Shown here: piece after piece, positions 44,160-54,900 of the stretch
Layout: each line of letters starts with the position of its first letter
Numbering within the stretch: position 1 is the first letter of the stretch
Assembly (NCBI GenBank): GCA_016648135.1
Contig: JADDOH010000133.1
Location: 372,001-436,000, forward strand
DNA from: Agrypnia vestita
Lineage: Eukaryota; Arthropoda; Insecta; Trichoptera; Phryganeidae
Reading direction: 5' to 3'
Length of the DNA stretch: 64,000 nt
Notes under the pieces: model-generated
Told to the model about the DNA's origin: nothing
The model's database searches: none
What the model saw: only the letters and a program-made list of their open reading frames with translations
Position numbers and translations under genes: made by a program

Positions 44160-44900
44160 GTAAACGATTAAATTATCCGGATATCTAAATTCCAACAAAT
44201 GTGATTAACGTGCGGTGATACGCGCATGCGCGCTAAATTTGACGTGAAGTAATCTGATTAGCACTGTGTTTCAGAAATTTTCTCAGAAATTGGATCAGCG
44301 TAATGTTATTAGTGGCTAACACGAGATAAATAATCGTAAATAAACATAGTCTACCCGTGTTAAAAAAAAACTGCGGTTATACCGCCCGCACGCATCTCGG
44401 CCGGGCTTGGTCCTGTCTGCACGCGAACACGTGTCCAAAGCAACTGAATGGATATTTAAAAAACCTCACATCGATTAACTAATTAATAATTTTAGTAGTC
44501 TGAACTTAAATTAAATAAAGTTTGATTGTATTCAAAAAGTCGATGGAGACAAATTTAGCTGTAATACAATGTCATAATTCGCACTAGTCGTCGCTCGAGA
44601 ATCTTCCACTTGTCTGTGAAAAACTTAATAACGTCGAGTCGCTAGTTCGAATATTCCGCGCACGCAGATAAGTACTGCTGGCCGCCTAAATTTCGAACTG
44701 AATCGCCCTCTCTCTATCTGATTTGTTTTGTGAGGTATTCACCAGCTGTCACAACAAAAGCTGTCACAGTAAAAACTGTCACAACAAAAGTCTTCTGCCA
44801 ACACCTTCTGTCAAATCTGTCACCGCCGCGTGACTTGCCGCGTATTAATTACCGACTCGACTTCTCGATCTTTCCTTTTTACAGATCCTTCTTGTGATTC
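44160..44900. promoter_or_regulatory. Candidate regulatory region: NRF-1 palindrome and CTGTCA cluster
   Basis: CGCGCATGCGCG at 44221-44232 is a perfect NRF-1/Ewg palindrome (YGCGCATGCGCR). CACGTG lies near 44439. Five CTGTCA words (44746, 44761, 44776, 44808, 44817) within 77 bases match the TGACAG site of Meis/Homothorax TALE homeodomain proteins. The first three are in a 15-base-period repeat. A good acceptor, CTTTCCTTTTTACAG, ends at 44884. The whole block is less AT-rich than its flanks. Enhancer or promoter role is inferred. Confidence 0.4.
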
Positions 44901-45207
44901 TAAAACATTCCAAAATGTTCAGGCTGTTTCGGAAACCAATGAAAATGTGCAGTTATTATAGTTTGAGAATCTCGTGACAATACCATAAATATATTTTTAA
45001 TTTTATCTATCGATATATACCGACGGTCCCTACGTGTACTGTCTGAGAAATCTGAATCTGCGAAAATTTGGTTTTCGTTTTACTATCTTAAACCACCCGA
45101 TATTACAATATATTTTACCTACTCTATATTTTCGGATATTGATTATTCGGATATATTATTGATATATTATATTCGGATATACAAAGAGTTTAAATTTCTA
45201 TTAACAT

Positions 45208-45762
45208 TTGATTTTTTTGAAACGATTTTTTTTATTTGTTCTGCGTACTGCCAGGGTTTTCGAGAATACCCGCGTACTCAGAACTCTTTACAACTCCTTG
45301 GTGCGGAGTAGACTCGAGAGTGGCTCGATGATCTGGGGGCCACATGAGGGCAAGTACTCTCTTATGGTGGAGAAAGTTCAAAAGAAGTTTCTGAGATATC
45401 TCTACATGAGAGAGTACGGGCATTATCCTTGGCTTTACCCAACCGAGTTTCTCCAGGGTATGCTTGGCTACAATAGTTTAGAGACTAGAAGGAATGTGTA
45501 TTTGATTACACATTTTTATCGATTGTTGCGCGGTATGATTGATAATCCTGAAATTATGCAGAGCATTGGTTTGTATGTTCCTGATAATTACACTAGACAT
45601 CGTCAGCATAGATTGTTTCACATTCCAATATACAGGACCAACCTGCCGATGGTTATGCCTGTTGGAAGAGCCACAGCTATGCTGAACAAAATTGCTTTGG
45701 GTATTGATATATTCCATGTGTCTGAGGGGGTTTTCCGAAGCGGGATTCTCCTACACCTTTGA
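45208..45762 (+). pseudogene. CR1-like LINE C-terminal fragment, copy 2 (open frame)
   Basis: A 184-codon open frame. From about residue 16 it reads VLRTLYNSLVRSRLESGSMI, then WGPHEGKY, the LYxxLVRSxLEYxxxxWxP block after the reverse-transcriptase palm/thumb, then KVQKKFLRYLYMREY, GYNSLETRRNVYL and a C-terminal NLPMVMPVGRA. Catalytic FADD and the endonuclease are absent through 5' truncation. The first about 15 residues are unrelated flank. It is the intact-frame homologue of the broken copy at 17762-18362, so it is younger. Confidence 0.85.
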
Positions 45763-45902
45763 CCAGATTTTATGTTATTTTTAATTTATTAAATATTTTC
45801 ATTTTTGATATATACTTCCTAATATGTATGCCTTAAACATTTTGTTTGTCATGTACATATTATCGTGAAATAAATTGAATTGAATTGAATTGAATTGAAT
45901 TA
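45763..45902 (+). repeat. CR1-like 3' untranslated region with (TTGAA)n tail
   Basis: About 110 AT-rich bases follow the stop, then five to six TTGAA units (45872-45901). The equivalent point of the copy at 18.36 kb ends TTAATTGAATTGAAC. A short tandem tail in place of poly(A) is usual for CR1-type elements. Confidence 0.8.
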
Positions 45903-47500
45903 ACATCGTTTAAAAATATATAGTAAATTGGATGGTTGAAGATAGTAAAATGAAAAAAGAATTTTTGCAGTTTCGACATAGGAGCCGTCGATATTATCAC
46001 AATGTAGATGGTTCATTAAAAAAATGTTATTTAAGAAAATATGGTAAAAAAAGTTACTGAAGAAATTTTTGGTATTGGAAAATTACTATTGGCTTTACAA
46101 CCAGGTGAGCATTGGCCCTCGCAAAACTTTTCTCCATTGCATTGATCTCTATTACGAGCAATTCATTTCCTGTCCTGGATTTCTAAGACAGGTAGGGACA
46201 TCGAAACGTCGTCGCTCCATTTTTCAAGTTTAGGTCATCTCAAGCTCCAATTTATTATGTCGCGGGTTCAGCAATGACTTCGGTGATTGCAGTTCGATTT
46301 AGGGCATACATTAGCGATTTACCGGTAAATACATTTATAACTAAATCACATTCAAATGTTCACAAAATAGTCATACTTTGTACTTTTATGTCAATCTAGG
46401 ACCATCTTTTAGGGTCATTAATGACCTGTTGACGGTTAAAAAAAAAAATTAAAAAATAAGTATCGATAATTTCCGTAAATTATTTTTCACTTTCTAACGT
46501 ATATAAAATAATAATATTTTTAAACTACTATATTACGTAAAGATATTTGCAGGGGGCAGGAGATTACCGATTGCTGTCGAATTTTAACCGGAAATTTGTG
46601 GAATTTTCTCCGGCGCAATACAATGCGCGCACGTGTGCGCCTCGCTAGAATTACTAGTCAGGCTTACGGTAGGTACTATAAGTTAATTATTATTCATCCC
46701 TTGGCGGCTATTTTGTCTTTAGAAAGATAGAGATAATCTATGGGGTCAGTAACTTAAAATAATCTCCATATATATATTTTTTTATATATTTTGTACTTTT
46801 TAAGAAATAGTTTGAACTAATTAAGATATTAATTATATATATTGAATAAATCGATAAATAAATATATTATGCGATAATACATCAAATTTTCTTCTAATTA
46901 GTACCGTTGTGTTAAGTATAATAAGGAATCTTTGTGTAAAATAAGCATCATGCTTTTTTTCAATTTCTGATTTTGTATCTTAATTTTAATATTCACTTTT
47001 TGACACGTTCATAATTATCGGGATTAAATAACGAGTTTTACCGATTTACCAGCCTAAAGATACTCCTTAAAATGTTATTTTATAAAACTCTTTTAAAAAA
47101 TTCGATGAGACAAAGAATCACGAGGTTTAAAACGGCTGACCTTGGAATCTATGCGCTTTTGTACTTGGAAGGGAGTTTTAAAAACTTATTCATTCTCCTC
47201 AATTATCGATTATCTTACAAAGTGGGGAGAATAGAGAAGTTATTAAACACATGGTGTGTATTATAAAAAGGTCAACGATTTCGAATCACGCGACGGCCGT
47301 ACGTTTAGCATGCTGGAATCAACCACATACAATACCTACAACATGTGATTAACCACAGATACTCTTATACGTCGATCTCAACGTCATCAAATTAAATCAA
47401 CATGGCGAATTTAAAAATAACATAAAAAAGTTTCATTCATCAAAAATACTCCAACATCACGTCCTTCAACAAGAGCACACACGAAAGCGCTAGTTAATAA
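45903..47500. other. AT-rich sequence; weak PLE-like remnant near 46080-46270
   Basis: The stretch around 46190-46235 (GACATCGAAACGTCGTCGCT) resembles a PLE ribozyme 3' half but lacks a CTGANGA. Otherwise no feature. Confidence 0.3.
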
Positions 47501-47840
47501 ATATGACTACCCTACACGGCTCTCCACACCGAAATGAAAATGGTTGGAAATTTATAAAAATAAACTCGAAAAAACCCGGCAGCAAAAATGGAGTACCACA
47601 GGGCAAACAAAATGTAGATGTATTCTTTTCTGTTGGTCATCATCAGTCAGAGCGGTCCGTTCCGTGTCTGCAAAAAAAAAAAACTGTAATTCGCCCTATT
47701 GAAATAAATTACGTGCGACAGGCTAGAAGCGCGCCGCGCACGCGGGCGATAGTCGTGCGTATTTCAACATTTGCGAGCCCCCCACGGCGACTGTTCGGAA
47801 TGTTCGAACATTTGTTCAAAAACAAATGTTCACGGTGATA
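47501..47840. other. Less AT-rich patch with a 111-codon frame and a palindrome
   Basis: The frame 47503-47838 (+) is basic and has no known domain. GAACATTTGTT and AACAAATGTTC (47806-47831) form a perfect 11-bp hairpin with a 4-base loop. CpG words cluster at 47720-47800. Probably non-coding, possibly regulatory. Confidence 0.3.
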
Positions 47841-48403
47841 AATTGACCGTTTCCATTTGAAACGTTAATATACAGATTTTCGCACGCGTAAAAAATCACA
47901 ATAACGCGTTGTGTTCGCTCATTTTGAAGCCATTTTCGAAAGACGGCCATTCGCGTGACGCAGTAATGATTATAGCACCGTATAGGCTTCCCCGCTAACA
48001 CTGTAATACACAGTTAGTTTTCAGTAATATTGTATTTTAATTATTATGATAATGAAATTTACTGTGAGGTTGCAATTTCAGTGCACTGTTGTATGATTTA
48101 TAAATCAAATTAAATTAATCAATAAGAAGGCTATTTTGAAACTTCCGGAAAAAAATAATATTAATTTCGTACAATATACGAAAAATATGAAACTTACATA
48201 GGTTGTCTTTCGTAAATGATAAATATATATTAATAAATTTTCATATAATCATCATCTTCACATTACGTAACGAATTCTAAAAAAAACTTGAAGTGTAAAA
48301 ATACACGGTATATAATGTAAGGATAATAAATGATATAGGTAAAAATTTTCAGAACACAATAGGTACTGGATTTTGTTCCAGGGACATCACTAGTCTTAGG
48401 TGT
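47841..48403. other. No feature recognised
   Basis: AT-rich DNA without coding signal. Confidence 0.45.
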
Positions 48404-48642
48404 ATCATAGAGACGAAGTTATTTGAATCTGATAGACGTGATATTCCATAATTTATGTAATTTAATTTTGATAGAAGTGGTATTCTATCATGGGTGGAAA
48501 TGGTGAACTATACATTGTGTATAGTGATAACTTAAGCCAGCCGTATGAAAGGTCGTAGCCCTATGAACACCCAAAGACTTCCATACCTACTTTCCCAAAA
48601 AAAATATAATTTCGTCTCTGTGAGACATCTATAATACCTACA
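48404..48642. mobile_element. MITE family M, subfamily B, copy 2
   Basis: Left TIR shortened (TATCATAGAGACGAAGTT), right TIR TTTCGTCTCTGTGAGACATC. The interior GGGTGGAAATGGTGAACTAT ... AGTGATAACTTAAGCCAGCC matches the copy at 11.4 kb closely, including the ACACCCAAA.GACTTC.ATACCTAC block. Confidence 0.75.
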
Positions 48643-49984
48643 TTTTGATTAATTTTTTAATAATAATATAATTTCTAAAATATTTAACAAACTACCGAGG
48701 AGACTAAAAAATGAAACGGGACAAAGCAAAAAAGAAAGTATTTTAAATATATATTACAATGAATTGTGAGAAATTATGATAACTGTAATGTGGTAGTGGT
48801 ATGTAAAAAAGTAGTGTGTATGTAGTGCAATGTATTCTTATACATATTTTTTTTTAGATTTATATATAATTGACAAATAATTAATATTCGATATTATATC
48901 CAGGCAATTTGTCTTACTATAATGATTAATTACTACAACGAGATCTCACCCGGTCACCATAATTCTTCATGACTCAGGGAAGTTTCAAAGCAAAAATACG
49001 TACCTATCAGTGGTTCGATCGTGTATTACATGCTTACCATAAACCAAATTTGCACCACTCGCGCACGCCGAGGACTGTTACGTATTATGTGATAGATTTC
49101 GTTAACACTCGCACGTGCACTCTATTGCACGTGTGGTGGTCTATATCTTGTGTAAGGTGTTTTTAATATTAGAAGAATATTTACTTCATGTTCATATTCA
49201 AATTCACTAATGTTGTAATGATAAACAATGTGTATGTAAATGAATAAAATAAAAAAATTATAAATCAACACGTAAAATGCGAAAACTAATCACGGAGTAA
49301 AGATGTATTAATTATGGGGTAATTATGGTTCACATCTCTATTTTTTTTAAATTAAATAAAAAAAAATAATAAAAAAAAATGATGATGAAATGCAGTACCT
49401 AAGACAGATTTACTGATCGTTGAAGGTCTCATAATGAATAAACTCGTATAATCGACTAATATAATGAGAAATAATAAATTTCTTTCAGTTTCGGATCCGA
49501 CATATAATTAGTTTTGAGCTGGAAGATTTTCATCATATAAGACGAACGGAAAAAACGCGACCCAAAATTGCTACTTTCGAAAACTCCAGAAAATCGAAGG
49601 CTGGCTGTCGACTTGGCAATGATCCATCTTTCTATTCGCCTCAGGGTGAATATTACGAAACAAATCGAAAAACTTCCTCTCGGAAAGGTCTCTAGCGAGG
49701 AAACCAAAACATAAGTAACTTAATATAATAAACATCAATACTTCTATACAGGTAGCTACAGGAAAAATGACTGAGTAGGTTGGAGGTTTACCGTTTGTTA
49801 CGGGAGACTAATAAAGATTTTCTGGAGGCATATGTAGAGTAGGGAAGGTCACCGCTATTTTTTATCTGTTTTCTATCTGGCACAGAAATAAAAGGTTGAC
49901 AATTGATGTTTTTAGCCTAAGTAGAATATTTGATCAGAATGGGATATAATATTCTACCTCCTGATCCACTGTAAAGAATACGTA
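48643..49984. other. No gene recognised
   Basis: Short frames at 48969-49166 (+) and 49456-49707 (-) resemble nothing known. Confidence 0.45.
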
Positions 49985-50032
49985 TTATAACAGAGTGTTA
50001 GTTACATTAGTATAAACCACTACCAGATTTTA

Positions 50033-50079
50033 GGTCTACCGGTTTCGAGACGTGCCCGTCTGTTCGTCAGGACCAACAC
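50033..50079 (-). ncRNA. Hammerhead-ribozyme-like core, PLE-A, left end
   Basis: The minus strand reads GTGTTGGTC, CTGACGA, ACAGACGGGCACGTCTC, GAAA, CCGG, TA, GACC. Invariant CUGANGA and GAAA are present. Stem I GGTC/GACC pairs. Stem II AGACG/CGTCT pairs, but its base is mismatched. CCGG is self-complementary, so stem III is minimal or forms between two molecules. Predicted cleavage is after TA. Confidence 0.5.
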
Positions 50080-50142
50080 TTCATTACATACTATATTCTC
50101 AACATTATACACTACTATATTCACAACACTATATACCACAAC

Positions 50143-50440
50143 CATCACATTATATTGGAAGGACATCCCGCAATTTCAATACAAGAATCAAAGAACATAT
50201 GAGGTGTCTTAAGAACAAAAAATTTCTGAATTCGCAAATCACCCCACAGAAAATTATCATAAATTAGACTTAAAAACAGGGGTGAAAATATTAAATACCA
50301 ATAATAAAGGTTTCAAATTAAATCATTTACAATTTTTTTTACATTCGGGAAGCAGTGAATAATAAAGCACCTCTAATAAATAACCAAATCAATTTTCCAT
50401 ACAGCCCTTTGTTCAATTTAACATTCACAAAAGATTGGGT
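50143..50440 (+). pseudogene. GIY-YIG endonuclease C-terminal fragment of PLE
   Basis: Contains YIGRTSRNFNTRIKEHMR, the YIG motif followed by the conserved Arg and EH of the GIY-YIG fold in Penelope-like elements. After a frameshift (near 50208), EFANHPTENYHKLDLKTG, VKILN and KGFKLNHLQF continue the domain, and a second shift leads into NNKAPLINNQINF and the Pro-rich end. The upstream GIY strand and the reverse transcriptase are missing, replaced by the left inverted terminal repeat. Two frameshifts make it non-functional. Confidence 0.8.
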
Positions 50441-50611
50441 TACAGCCACTTTAGACCACGCCACTCCCTCTCCCTCGTAGATTCCTGATATTTTCTGAAG
50501 GAAAGTTTGTGCATGCTAGTTCTTAACAAGATTAACACGCTTGTGATAAATATTGGTGAAAGGTTAACAGTCTATAGCTGTGGTGTATGGTGTTGTGAAC
50601 ATAGTAGTGAT

Positions 50612-50658
50612 GTGTTGGTCCTGACGAGGAGACGAATACGTCTCGAAACCGGTAGACC
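50612..50658 (+). ncRNA. Hammerhead-ribozyme-like core, PLE-A, right end
   Basis: GTGTTGGTC, CTGACGA (50621-50627), a bulged G, GAGACG-AATA-CGTCTC (perfect 6-bp stem II), GAAA (50645-50648), CCGG, TA (predicted cleavage after 50654), GACC (50655-50658). The best-preserved copy here. The single extra base between CTGACGA and stem II departs from the canonical core and should be tested. Confidence 0.55.
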
Positions 50659-50710
50659 TAAAATCCGGTAGTGATTTATACCAATTTAACTAACACTGTT
50701 GTAATGTCTT

Positions 50711-52227
50711 ACCACAAAGTTAATGCTTTAAAAATAAAAATATTAATAATAATACATAATTAGTTTTAAAAAAAAAATTATGAACTGTTACAGCAAGGTC
50801 AAAGAAGTCCAAAAATGTGTGTATATAAAGTAAATTAAAACTGTATTAGAAACTGCTTATTAAAAGATAATTTTGAAAAAAAAATTTTATATAATTATTA
50901 TAATAATATTTCATCTTTGGCTCACCCTAATATACAAGCTTTCAAAACAAAATAATATACCATTACATTGCATTCCTCGTATCATAAATATAATAAATCC
51001 TTCGAAGTAGGCAAGCTTGGGGTATATCTGTCCTAAAGCCTATATGCCAGAATCCTCCAAAATATTGTAGGTACACACGTATATAAAAAACACAGCCAAA
51101 CTTTTGTTTTATTGATATTTTTGATACATATTATTGTTGAGATGCTTCGGTACACATCAATCCTCAAAAAACGGTAGTTGATTTCAATTTGTTTTTTTTT
51201 TTATGGGAGAATGTTCTGCCACGCTGTAGCGGCCTTGTTAATCTCGTCGGAATTTTTTTTCATCATATTTTACAGACTGTCATTGACAAGTAAAACAACG
51301 TTGACTCAAATACTTGGATAATCCTTTAAATAAAATTTCAATGTGAACAAAGGAATGTTAAATCGACAATGAAAATAATTAAGAATAATGGTTTAATACG
51401 GTTTTTTGCAAAATGTATGTATAAATAATTTTTTTTTCTAAATTGCATAAAACATTAATAAAGACAAAAAGCTCGTATGTTTTCAAACAAATATTTAATT
51501 CAATTAAAGGGGTGCCTATATTTAGAGAAATTGAAAGAAAAGTGATTATTTTTATTCAGAATGCAATTATCCTAAAAAGCTAGGAAACTTGTACGGAGTA
51601 AGTGGATCACGGCGAAGATAACGTCCCCTGGACAGGTGTAATGAATGTTCCGAATGGATATAAGTCGGTTTTAATTAGCGAGCGGAAGAAATAACTCCTA
51701 AGAAAACAGAGCGATAACAACTATAAAGCATGTGCGAATGGCTTCAAGTAGCTCTACAGTGTCGCGTGGACTTACATTACAACACCATTGATCGATGCGA
51801 AGAAAGTCATGTTCTAATTTTATTTTATTTATTTATTTGTACTATGTTTTTTATAAAATAAATTATACCTATGTTATTGCCTAAACATTCCATTATACTC
51901 CCCATGACATGGGCCAATAGCTCATGTTTATGGTAGGAGTATTTACAAGTGAAATAAGATGTATAAGTTTATATTAAACAGTAACCATTTGATACATGTA
52001 CAAGCCAAATCAGAAGTTTTTATAAACTAGAAACCATTTAGAGGTAAAAGTTTTTATTAGACAGAAACCATTGTATGCAATGTTACAATACATTGCTGTA
52101 CAAATCTACTGTCTAATGCACTGATATGTTTAATTACATATTAGAAAATGTCATTTTTTATTTTAAAATGAGTAAAGTGTGAATATTATTAATATTTTTA
52201 ATATTTATAGCATCAACTTTGTGGTTA
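50711..52227. other. AT-rich sequence, no gene recognised
   Basis: A T-rich tract with TTATTTATTTATTTGTAC near 51820-51842 may be the reversed tail of a retroelement, but no protein remnant supports this. Confidence 0.4.
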
Positions 52228-52279
52228 GACATTATAACAGAGTGTTGGTAAAATTAGTATAAATCATTACCAGATTTTA

Positions 52280-52325
52280 GGTCTACCGGTTTCGAGACGT
52301 ACCCATCTCTTCGTCAGGATCAACA
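52280..52325 (-). ncRNA. Hammerhead-ribozyme-like core, PLE-A copy 2, left end
   Basis: The minus strand reads TGTTGATC, CTGACGA, A, GAGATG-GGTA-CGTCTC (stem II with one G-T), GAAA, CCGG, TA, GACC. One stem I pair is lost (GATC against GACC). Confidence 0.45.
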
Positions 52326-52559
52326 ATACACTACTATGTTCACAACACTATACACCACAACCATATAATTGTTAACTTTGTACCAAAATTTATGACATGC
52401 GTGTAAACTTCACCACTCTCTCCCCCTCGTAGATTTATGATCGTTCTGTAGGCTAGTGCATGCTTGTCCTTGACAAGATTAAGCCGCATATGAGAAATAT
52501 TGATAAAAAGTTAACAATACTATGGTTGTAGTGTAAAGTATTGTGAACATAGTAGTGTA

Positions 52560-52606
52560 ATGTTGGTCCTGACGAAGAGACGGGTACGTCTCGAAACCGT
52601 TAGACA
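52560..52606 (+). ncRNA. Hammerhead-ribozyme-like core, PLE-A copy 2, right end
   Basis: ATGTTGGTC, CTGACGA, A, GAGACG-GGTA-CGTCTC, GAAA, CCGT, TA, GACA. Core and stem II are intact. Stem III and stem I each carry a mutation. Confidence 0.45.
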
Positions 52607-52625
52607 TAAAATCAAAGAAAGATGA

Positions 52626-53611
52626 ACGTAGATTTTTTTGATGATTTAAGCTCCATTTTAAAATTACTTTAATAAATAAAACAGGTTGTAACAAATCTAA
52701 TACACAATACTTAGTTATGGAGATAAACTAATTTAAAGTAACAGTTTTTTTTTAAATATTTCTGACTTCTTGGAAACACAGCTTGTAAAATATATTCCCA
52801 AGCCCTAGAAAGTATATGTAGTACAATGAAAGCCTCAATGATAAAAATAACACATTTAGAAGCGAGATTCTCTCGAATACGCTACGCATTTAACCAGAGT
52901 CACACTTATTCCTAATAACTTCTTCTTATATCTTAAGTATCGTTTTGCACTTCATTTACAAAAAAGGCAAAAAATTCCTAGAAATAACCAACTCGAGATA
53001 GAGATAAAAACCACACCTTTTCGGTAAACTACAAACGAAAATTTCGCTCGTAAAGGAAGAATTTTGAAGCTCCGAGGATAAAATAAGTCTAAATAATGTA
53101 GGTACATGTCAGTTGGATACAATAAGGATCGGAATTGTCCGCTTGCACCGGATGGCTGACGTCTGGTGGAATACTAAGTAGATCAAACGAACTCCGAGGG
53201 TTTATTAATAGTGAAGATTATTCAGCCCAGCTATGCAGGCGAGTCTCAGCGTCAAAAGCAAAAGTAAGTACTTTTGAATATTTTCAATACATTATATATG
53301 CGTCTATTAATTCATTATTTAGCCCCTACTTTATCTTGATCGAAACTATATTTAAATTAAAATCATCCATTGACGAATTGTTTACGAGGTGAGCGTTTTT
53401 TTTAATCGTCTTCATCCGACTTTTCCTACATCACTAAAAAATTACTTTAATGCTTTATTTCATCAGTTAGTATTATAGGTAGACCACGATCAAAAGACCA
53501 TTCCCTAGCTTTGTCCAGTAAGAAGAAAGCGGGGGAAAGTTGCCCTGCAACCCCATATTACAAGCTTCAATATGATATTCCAAATAAATATATATTTTTT
53601 AATTTAAAAAA
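52626..53611. other. No gene recognised
   Basis: A less AT-rich patch lies at 53125-53260 with a short frame of no known type. Confidence 0.45.
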
Positions 53612-53700
53612 GGTTATATGCCGTAAAACTGCTGTGCAGTTTGGCATATGTTTAATGTAATAAATATCAAAAAAATAAATAAATATATTAAAAAAAACTT
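53612..53700 (+). repeat. LINE 3' end with hairpin, copy 2
   Basis: ATATGCCGTAAAACTGCTGT, continuing GCAGTTTGGCATATG, TAATAAATATCAAAAAAATA and an A-rich tail, is the direct equivalent of the minus-strand 3' end at 12825-12935. No coding part precedes it, so this is a very short 5'-truncated insertion. Confidence 0.7.
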
Positions 53701-53940
53701 AATTACTAGAAAAACTTATTTTGTGTTCATTTTTTGCATCTTAACAACACACATTCTTTGCGCACATTCTTTCGAATGCGGTCTAGCTATAGTAGTGCCA
53801 TTCATAATGCAGGTATTCATTTAATATTTTATGATTATACAATTGTGATTACTTGATTGCAAGTGGATTGCTTAAAATTGATAATATGTGTTAATAATTA
53901 ATAAAAAGAGACTTATAGATAAGGTCGATATTATATTGAC

Positions 53941-54002
53941 AATGGTAACGCACCTTTCCCGGATAGATAGGAGATCCGGGTTCGAGTCCCGGTAGCAGCC
54001 AA
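53941..54002 (+). pseudogene. 5'-truncated tRNA-like sequence
   Basis: ATGGTAACGC (D-arm end), an anticodon-arm-like middle, a perfect T arm CCGGGTTCGAGTCCCGG and a 3' acceptor-like TAGCAGCCA. The matching 5' acceptor strand GGCTGCT is missing. Either a tRNA fragment or a SINE head. The 3' CCA-like end fits a tRNA origin. Confidence 0.6.
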
Positions 54003-54309
54003 ATATTTTTTCAATGATTTTTCTGTTTGCCTAATTGATTAATAAAATTGGTTGTAGAAATTCATAGAACTTTGCTCTGAAATTGCAACTTCACAATAAG
54101 AACGTGTCATTTAATACAACGCAGGTATTTGACTATTTCTTTTTGCAAAAAAAAATGTTTATTCGGTATATTTTGATGAAAAATATCAACGTTATTATCA
54201 CGAATGTTGTTACTGGAAAATGTAATCGAAAAGGTTACATTTCACGAAACCCTTCGATAATACTATCATTTCTTTACATTTAGATTTCGACGACAAAAAA
54301 AAAATACAG
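54003..54309. other. AT-rich sequence, no feature recognised
   Basis: Only a short unrecognised + frame at 54083-54283. Confidence 0.45.
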
Positions 54310-54530
54310 ACAACACAAGGTACGGAGCGACCTCTCGGGGGAGAGGTTGAAAACCGAAAAGTTACATTTTACACCGTTATCAAATATACAAAGGAAAAAT
54401 GCTAAGCTGGGGGATGAAGCCGGCGGGGGGAGGGCGACACGCGAGGCCCCGTACATTACGGGCGCAGTCCGCTATCGGCTTACGCACATAATGTAATGCG
54501 ATCTCCCTCCGTCGCGGCACAACCTTATTG
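54310..54530. promoter_or_regulatory. GC-rich island with hairpin
   Basis: CpG- and G-rich block between AT-rich flanks. ACCTCTC-GGGG-GAGAGGT (54330-54347) is a perfect stem-loop. No open frame of note. Candidate conserved regulatory DNA. Confidence 0.3.
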
Positions 54531-54574
54531 AATAAACAATGCTATCCTAAAAAAATTGATATGTCTCTTTCATA

Positions 54575-54900
54575 CATATACTAGCGGTCGTTCCCGGCGT
54601 CGCTCGGGTAGTAAATTTAGTAAAAAAATATTTTAAAAAAACCTCGCTTACATTTAAATCTACTAAAAAGTTTAAAAAAATATTTACGCTTTTATTTGGA
54701 GTGGTAAAAATTTTTTGGCCGAAATTTTCTTTTTTGCTTTTTAGTACGTACATTTATTTATAAGCATAGTATAAAAAAAAAAAGTTTTTTTTCTCTCTTC
54801 TGTAAAATTTATTTTTGCATATAGACCCTTTTTATAGGGACGCTTTCTATTGCAAAAATAATGTACATGTTCACGATTTTCGATAACGATCCTAGTGTTG
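54575..54900. repeat. Degraded dispersed repeat (ACTAGCGGTCGTTCCCGGCG type)
   Basis: The opening ATATACTAGCGGTCGTTCCCG and GGCGTCGCTCGGGTAG resembles the start of a repeat very common in insect genomes, followed by AT-rich body. Assigned on general resemblance only. Confidence 0.4.

Larger units (their letters stand above)
49985..50710 (+). mobile_element. Penelope-like element remnant (PLE-A, copy 1)
   Basis: Bounded by inverted copies of about 90 bases: left TAACAGAGTGTTAGTTACAT ... GGTCTACCGGTTTCGAGACG, right the reverse complement ending TAACACTGTTGTAATG. Between them is the C-terminal part of a GIY-YIG endonuclease in + orientation. This combination (GIY-YIG plus terminal repeats carrying a hammerhead core) identifies a Penelope-like retroelement. 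The reverse transcriptase is gone. The solo relative at 52228-52625 shares the 3' untranslated region and both terminal repeats. Confidence 0.8.
52228..52625 (+). mobile_element. Penelope-like element remnant (PLE-A, copy 2, no coding part)
   Basis: Left repeat ATTATAACAGAGTGTTGG ... GGTCTACCGGTTTCGAGACG and right inverted repeat ending near 52615. The centre matches copy 1's 3' untranslated region (CTCCCCCTCGTAGATTTATG, GCATGCTTGTCCTTGACAAG). The endonuclease region is absent. The 3' repeat is truncated compared with copy 1. Confidence 0.75.

Noticed and set aside
45208..45762. 184-codon frame as a host gene
   Set aside because: A second, broken copy exists at 17.8 kb, it ends in a tandem-repeat tail, and the motif order is that of a LINE C-terminus.
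46095..46115. CCAG|GTGAGC as a ratchet site
   Set aside because: Poor polypyrimidine tract, and the region looks like PLE debris.
46150..46250. Hammerhead-like motif (GACATCGAAACGTCGTCG)
   Set aside because: The 3' half resembles other PLE motifs but CTGGATT replaces CTGANGA and stem II does not form.
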